Source of the DNA: JAKBCQ01 sp021807585
Lineage (GTDB): Bacteria > Planctomycetota > Planctomycetia > Isosphaerales > Isosphaeraceae
Direction: 5' to 3'
Length of the DNA: 9,532 nt
NCBI GenBank assembly: GCA_027325115.1
Contig: DAHWFG010000224.1
Span: 1 to 9,532 of the forward strand
Numbering within the stretch: position 1 is the stretch's first letter; the number at the start of each line of letters is the position of its first letter. The position numbers were made by a program, and so were the translations under genes. A model generated the notes under the pieces. That model made no database searches and was not told the origin of the DNA. It saw only the letters and a program-made list of their open reading frames with translations. Below are positions 6,108-9,532 of the stretch, piece after piece.

Positions 6108-6433
6108 TCCGATGATTGTTTCTTTGATCGACGATTCGGTCGATGTTCGGTGCGGTTGATTTTCGTTCGTCAACGCGGGTCGGCGCCGCGCGAGGCGAAT
6201 CCTCTTCTTCAGGATTCGGTTCGGTATCGACCCATTTTTCCTTACATTGGATTCGGGCGTTCCGCCGGTTCGGGTGATGAGCCTTGAGCCGGCGTACGTC
6301 GCGCCATGGATTTACGGCGGGTTTGAGAAGACGCGTATCGATTCATCACTCTCTATCGAAACATCCGATGATTCACGAGATTTGATCGCATAGGGATGGT
6401 TCGATTCCACGACCAATTTCGGGACGGTTCGCC
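6108..6433 (+). other. 326-base gap before the kinase gene, with two hairpins
   Basis: No credible gene is seen here. The left part holds a hairpin at 6196-6218 (listed separately). The middle holds a second hairpin, CGCCGGTTC (6263-6271) with GAGCCGGCG (6286-6294), nine pairs including one G-U around a 14-base loop. The right part, up to the kinase ATG at 6434, is unstructured by eye and must contain the kinase promoter, though I found no clear -35/-10 pair. The second hairpin could belong to the kinase leader or to a small RNA. Confidence 0.4.
6196..6218 (+). terminator. Candidate terminator hairpin after the RNA-binding protein gene
   Basis: CGAATCCT (6196-6203) and AGGATTCG (6211-6218) form a perfect eight-pair stem around a seven-base CTTCTTC loop, about 90 bases past the stop codon. 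A short T-run (CATTTTTCC) follows only about 15 bases later, so it is not a textbook intrinsic terminator, but it is the best candidate for ending the upstream transcript. Confidence 0.4.
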
Positions 6434-7849
6434 ATGCTCGATTTCGACGCCGACTCGCTCGCCGAGCAACTCGTATTACTTCGGCTGATCAGCCGCGAGC
6501 AAGCGCGTCAAGCGCGGTTCGAGGCCGATAACAACACCGCCGATTCGCTGATCCGGGTGTTGCTTCGCAAGGGATTGATGACGAGCTGGCAGATCGAACA
6601 GAACAAGAAGGGGCAGAACGACGGCTTCGTTTTCGGCGATTGTCGCGTGTTGTTCCATCTCGCCGAGGGGACGTTCGCGCGGGTGTATCGCGGCGCCAAG
6701 GTTCCCGGCGGGCAACCCGTGGCGATCAAGGTGTTGCGTCAGCGATTCACCGCCGACGCCGACGCGGTTGATCGGTTCAACAAGGAGGCCGAGGCTGGTC
6801 TGCGGCTGGTTCACCCCAATATCGTTCGAATTTACGAATACGGCGAGACCGACAAACGTCACTATATGGTGATGGAGTTTGTCGAGGGTCAGAACCTCCG
6901 CGATTTTCTCAAGCTCCGCACGCGCCTCACCGAGCAGGAGGCGCTGCCGATGATGCTCGGCTTGGCTCATGCGCTCAAGTACTCGCTTGATCAAGGAATC
7001 ACGCATCGCGACATCAAGGGAACGAACATTCTGATCAGCACCAAGGGGATCGCCAAGCTCGTCGATTTCGGCTTGGCGACGATCGAGGGGAACGAATCGA
7101 AGCTCGCCGCGGCGCACGGCGAGCGTACCGTCGATTACTCGGCGATCGAACGAACGTGCGGCAGTCCCAAAGGCGATCCCCGATCCGACATCTACTTTCT
7201 TGGTTGTATTTTTTATCAGATGCTCACGGGTCAGTTGCCTTTGCCCGAGGTCGAAAGCAAGGATCCGCTCGCCAAGATGCTCAAGCGGAGCTTCGGCGCG
7301 ATCAAGCCCTTGAGCGAGCAACGGCACGCTCCCTCCGAACCCGTCACGCGCATTATTGAAAAAATGATGAAGGTCGATTTACGGCATCGTTATCAATCGA
7401 TGAAGGAAGTCGTCGAGGATTTCGAGAAGCACATCACGGCGCTCGCCGCGGTGCGCAACGGCGTTCCGCGAGAACGCAAAAGCGTTCTCTGCGTCGAACT
7501 CCAATCCGATATCCAAGCGGCCCTCCAAAAAAATCTCGGGGCGATGGGATACGAAACCGTACTCGTCGACGACCCCGAACTCGCCGCCGATCGGTTCGCC
7601 GAGAAACCGACCGACATGCTCGTCTTCGATCTCGACGGGCTCGGCGAACAAGGCCTGCAATCGTTCCTCGGCATTCATCACAACTCGCGCGAACAAGGGA
7701 TCGAACTGCCGATTCTCCTCCTCCTTGGAACTAAACAAGGAAATATGATCAATCGCCTTCCCGACGACGATCGGATGGTCGTCCTCTCCAAACCGATTCG
7801 CATGAAAGACGTTCAAGACGCGATTATCCTTTTATCGCCTCAGGTTTGA
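6434..7849 (+). CDS. Ser/Thr protein kinase fused to a receiver-like domain
   Basis: A 471-residue Hanks-type kinase. Residues 1-65 are an N-terminal module common in planctomycete kinases (LLRKGLMTSWQIEQ before VFGDCRVLFHLAEG). In the kinase domain, K99 is in VAIK, E118 in the C-helix, HRDIKGTN at 191-198 supplies D193, K195 and N198, DFG is at 211-213, and SDIYFLGC at 251-258. The nucleotide loop is AEGTFARV (77-84): the first and third glycines are Ala, and the usual APE is replaced by SAIE (236-239). Residues about 349-471 look like a response-regulator receiver: one acidic residue E355 after the first strand, putative phospho-acceptor D399 (LVFDLDG), T433 and K453 (LSKPI). No transmembrane segment is seen, so it is probably cytoplasmic. 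The catalytic residues are intact, so activity is likely. ATG at 6434 has only a weak GGGACGG upstream. Targets are unknown. Confidence 0.88.
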   Translation: MLDFDADSLAEQLVLLRLISREQARQARFEADNNTADSLIRVLLRKGLMTSWQIEQNKKGQNDGFVFGDCRVLFHLAEGTFARVYRGAKVPGGQPVAIKVLRQRFTADADAVDRFNKEAEAGLRLVHPNIVRIYEYGETDKRHYMVMEFVEGQNLRDFLKLRTRLTEQEALPMMLGLAHALKYSLDQGITHRDIKGTNILISTKGIAKLVDFGLATIEGNESKLAAAHGERTVDYSAIERTCGSPKGDPRSDIYFLGCIFYQMLTGQLPLPEVESKDPLAKMLKRSFGAIKPLSEQRHAPSEPVTRIIEKMMKVDLRHRYQSMKEVVEDFEKHITALAAVRNGVPRERKSVLCVELQSDIQAALQKNLGAMGYETVLVDDPELAADRFAEKPTDMLVFDLDGLGEQGLQSFLGIHHNSREQGIELPILLLLGTKQGNMINRLPDDDRMVVLSKPIRMKDVQDAIILLSPQV

Positions 7850-7855
7850 TCGCCG

Positions 7856-7898
7856 CGGACGGATCGGGATCGATTCTTGATCGAATTCGATTCGTCCG
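7856..7898 (+). terminator. Long hairpin just after the kinase stop codon
   Basis: CGGACGGATCG (7856-7866) pairs with CGATTCGTCCG (7888-7898), eleven pairs with one G-U. The inner TCGAT (7870-7874) pairs with ATCGA (7880-7884) around a TCTTG loop, joined by GGA/ATT, which can form two more wobble pairs. It begins seven bases past the kinase stop, as expected for a terminator or 3'-end structure, but lacks a clear U-tract. It may work for both converging genes. Confidence 0.5.
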
Positions 7899-7944
7899 AA
7901 CGGACGACGATCGTTTGACGCCAGGCGAATCGATATTCGTTAAA

Positions 7945-7968
7945 TGATTTCAGATGTTTATTAAATCA
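7945..7968 (-). terminator. AT-rich hairpin after the uracil-DNA glycosylase gene
   Basis: Read on the minus strand, TGATTT and AAATCA form a six-pair stem around a twelve-base loop, 22 bases past the glycosylase stop codon, followed by a short TTT. The stem is weak because it is AT-rich, but position and the following T residues suit a terminator for the minus-strand gene. It sits next to the opposing hairpin at 7856-7898. Confidence 0.35.
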
Positions 7969-7990
7969 GAAGCACTCGATCCACTTGTCG

Positions 7991-8962
7991 TCACGAATCC
8001 TCGCCGCGCGCCGGAAGCTTCAACCCCATCGCCTGCATCAGCAATTTTAGATCTTCCCACGTATCTTTTTTCGCCGCGGGCATCCGCAACAGATACGCGG
8101 GATGATACGTGACGATCGTCGGAACCCCTCGATACCGATGCCATTTGCCGCGCAGCCGGTTCATCGGCAAAGCCGATTGCAAAACCGAAGTCGCCGCGAC
8201 CTTCCCCAGGATGCATATAAATTGGGGCCGAACGATCGCGATCTGACGTTCCAAATAGGGACGACAGTTCGCGATCTCCTCCCCCTCGGGGGTCCTGTTC
8301 TCGGGGGGCCTGCACTTAACCGCGTTTGCAATAAATATATCTTCGCGTCTTAATCCCATGCCTTTGACGATCATGTCGTTCAAAAGCGCTCCGGCGCGGC
8401 CGACGAACGGAATCCCCTGACGGTCCTCGTCGGCGCCGGGCGCCTCGCCGACAAACATCAACCGCGTGTTCGGATCGCCGTCGCCGGGAACCGTACGCGA
8501 TCGATTCGCCGCCAACACCGGACATTTCCGGCACTCGGAGATCTCGTCGGCGAGAATCCGCAAACGCTCGAGACGCTCGTCGGCAGGTACGATCGGTTCG
8601 TCGAATCCCTTCTCGCCATAAAGCATATTCATGTTTAAACTTAATCCTGTCGTGCGGTTTTCGGTGCGACCCGTCGCGGCGGGGCGCGGCGCGAGCGGTT
8701 GGGACGGCCTGGGACGAGGGACGACCTCGCGGGGCGGTTCCGAAACGGCGTCGGCCGTCGGTCGATCGGACTCGATCCGTAACGAAGTGTGCGGCGCGAT
8801 CTCGATCCGAGCGACTTCGACGGGAGCGACCGACTCGGTCGTTCGTCGTGCCGAGATCGTTCCGCGAGCGACGAGCGGAGGCGAAGGAACGCGATCCAAC
8901 CCCGCTCGCGTCAGCGATTCCAGCCTCAACTTCAATTGCCGGACGATCTCGTCGTAATGCAT
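7991..8962 (-). CDS. Family 4 (iron-sulfur) uracil-DNA glycosylase
   Basis: A 323-residue enzyme that removes uracil from DNA as the first step of base excision repair. The catalytic domain covers about residues 130-320. The uracil-binding motif GEAPGADEDRQGIPFVGRAG is at 172-191 and the second active-site motif HPAYLLR at 287-293. The four cysteines for the 4Fe-4S cluster are C144 and C147 (CRKC), C217 and C233, with the C-x2-C and C-x15-C spacing of family 4. The first 130 residues or so are an extra Pro/Arg/Glu-rich, probably disordered region (for example VVPRPRPSQPLAPRP at 80-94) preceded by a short helix, longer than in compact bacterial and archaeal members. ATG at 8962 is the only good start in frame; no clear ribosome binding site precedes it. 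The annotation SPO1 DNA polymerase-related protein is an old name for this family. Confidence 0.93.
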   Translation of the reverse strand: MHYDEIVRQLKLRLESLTRAGLDRVPSPPLVARGTISARRTTESVAPVEVARIEIAPHTSLRIESDRPTADAVSEPPREVVPRPRPSQPLAPRPAATGRTENRTTGLSLNMNMLYGEKGFDEPIVPADERLERLRILADEISECRKCPVLAANRSRTVPGDGDPNTRLMFVGEAPGADEDRQGIPFVGRAGALLNDMIVKGMGLRREDIFIANAVKCRPPENRTPEGEEIANCRPYLERQIAIVRPQFICILGKVAATSVLQSALPMNRLRGKWHRYRGVPTIVTYHPAYLLRMPAAKKDTWEDLKLLMQAMGLKLPARGEDS

Positions 8963-9424
8963 AAAAAAGTCATTGTGCTCGAGTGTGTTGTCGCGCGAAG
9001 CGGGGGATTTCGCGTCTACCTTACAATAGGGAAAACGGGTCGATCGTTCCAGCGATTCACGACGAAAATCGCCGCGGCGATACCGACCGCGATGAATGAT
9101 CGATCCATGCGATCGAACTTGGGGCTCGCCCCAGAAGCATCAGGTCGGCGAAGAGTCGAGCGACTCCCAATTCGATCCCCCGACGATACGATCACCCCTC
9201 GCCTCGCCGATCTGGTTCTGGGATCTTATGTGCGGTTCCCGATCCAGATCGAATCCGATCGAAGTATTCAAGCGACGACTCGGCGAATTGACGACGCGCC
9301 GTGACGACTGGGTCGGGATCGTTTACGATCTCACGGATCCGTCCACTGACGAATCGACCACGAATCGGTTCGTCGTCATCATTCGCATCGAATTCCATTC
9401 ACTTTCTAATCCCGGAGGTTCCTC
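8963..9424. other. 462-base divergent gap without a convincing gene
   Basis: This stretch separates the minus-strand glycosylase from the plus-strand gene at 9425. It holds a hairpin near the glycosylase start, CGCGAA (8994-8999) with TTCGCG (9009-9014); a TGGGG-CTCG-CCCCA hairpin (9120-9133); and GAGTC-GAGC-GACTC (9153-9166). Open frames exist (for example 9096-9449 plus) but have no ribosome binding site or recognisable family, and the GATCGA-rich composition lowers stop-codon frequency. Promoters for both flanking genes must lie here; none is clear. Confidence 0.4.
9414..9418 (+). promoter_or_regulatory. Strong Shine-Dalgarno fixing the GTG start at 9425
   Basis: GGAGG six bases ahead of GTG is the best ribosome binding site in the window and decides the start of the partial gene at the right edge. 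It also argues against the longer overlapping frame that runs through it to 9449. Confidence 0.75.
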
Positions 9425-9532
9425 GTGGCGAAAAAGTACGACGTCGTGATGAAAGAACTGGTCGAGCGCGATCCCGCGGCGTGGCTCGCGCTCTTGGGAG
9501 TCAATACCGACGGGTCGATCGCGATCATCAAC
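9425..9532 (+). CDS. Start of an Rpn/PD-(D/E)XK nuclease-like protein (partial, cut by window end)
   Basis: Only the first 36 residues are visible. They begin MAKKYDVVMKELVERDPAAW and continue LALLGVNTDGSIAIIN. The pattern of a short K-x-Y/F-D-x-x-x-K-x-L-V-E start, a PxxWL.LLG stretch and then a strand leading toward a predicted acidic position resembles the N-terminus of planctomycete and cyanobacterial proteins in the Rpn/putative-transposase (PD-(D/E)XK nuclease) superfamily. That assignment is from memory of the family pattern and the catalytic residues lie outside the window. The GTG start at 9425 is well supported: a strong GGAGG (9414-9418) sits six bases upstream. The reading frame is open to the last base. 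Confidence 0.6.
   Translation, partial: MAKKYDVVMKELVERDPAAWLALLGVNTDGSIAIIN

Noticed and set aside
6391..6410. GGTTCGATTCC looks like a tRNA T-arm
   Set aside because: The flanking bases do not form a five-pair T-stem (GATGG against CCACG) and there is no anticodon arm, D-arm or acceptor stem upstream.
9382..9410. TTCGCA-17-TCTAAT promoter-like pair before the gene at 9425
   Set aside because: Transcription would start about 9417, inside the Shine-Dalgarno GGAGG, giving a leader too short to use it. It is therefore probably not the main promoter despite good spacing.

Overview
The window looks like chromosomal DNA of a planctomycete (phylum Planctomycetota). This is inferred from gene content: a secreted S1-type sulfatase, a Gfo/Idh/MocA oxidoreductase with the N-terminal glycine pattern common in that phylum, a small secreted TIGR03067-like protein, a Ser/Thr kinase with a planctomycete-style N-terminal extension, and the start of an Rpn-like gene. 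The DNA is GC-rich, and GATC, usually as CGATCG or GATCGA, is strikingly frequent. There is no phage, plasmid, insertion sequence, CRISPR array, tRNA or rRNA signal.

Layout. On the minus strand, reading right to left, are a Gfo/Idh/MocA oxidoreductase (668-1825) and then a NikR-type nickel regulator (48-536). A very strong hairpin (601-652) separates them. From 2055 to 7849 five genes run on the plus strand: sulfatase, TIGR03067-like secreted protein, GT39-like membrane glycosyltransferase, glycine-rich RRM RNA-binding protein, and a Ser/Thr kinase with a C-terminal receiver-like domain. Gaps of 95-326 bases and local promoter or hairpin signals suggest mostly separate transcription units. 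A family 4 uracil-DNA glycosylase (7991-8962, minus) converges on the kinase, with candidate terminators for both genes in the 141-base gap. After a 462-base stretch with no convincing gene, a plus-strand Rpn-like gene starts at 9425 and runs off the window.

How the genes relate. No multi-gene pathway is evident. The oxidoreductase and sulfatase are divergently placed around a 229-base gap and could both serve breakdown of sulfated polysaccharide, which is inference from family roles. The other genes (nickel regulation, RNA binding, kinase signalling, base excision repair, membrane glycosyl transfer) look like unrelated neighbours.

I do not see a clear undescribed multi-gene system. The most interesting items are smaller: the histidine-rich tail on NikR, the kinase-receiver fusion with an altered nucleotide loop and no canonical APE motif, a promoter plus structured leader in front of the RNA-binding protein gene, a perfect 18-base palindrome inside the sulfatase signal-peptide codons, AT-rich islands inside GC-rich genes (two sharing a 12-base word), and the GATC enrichment.
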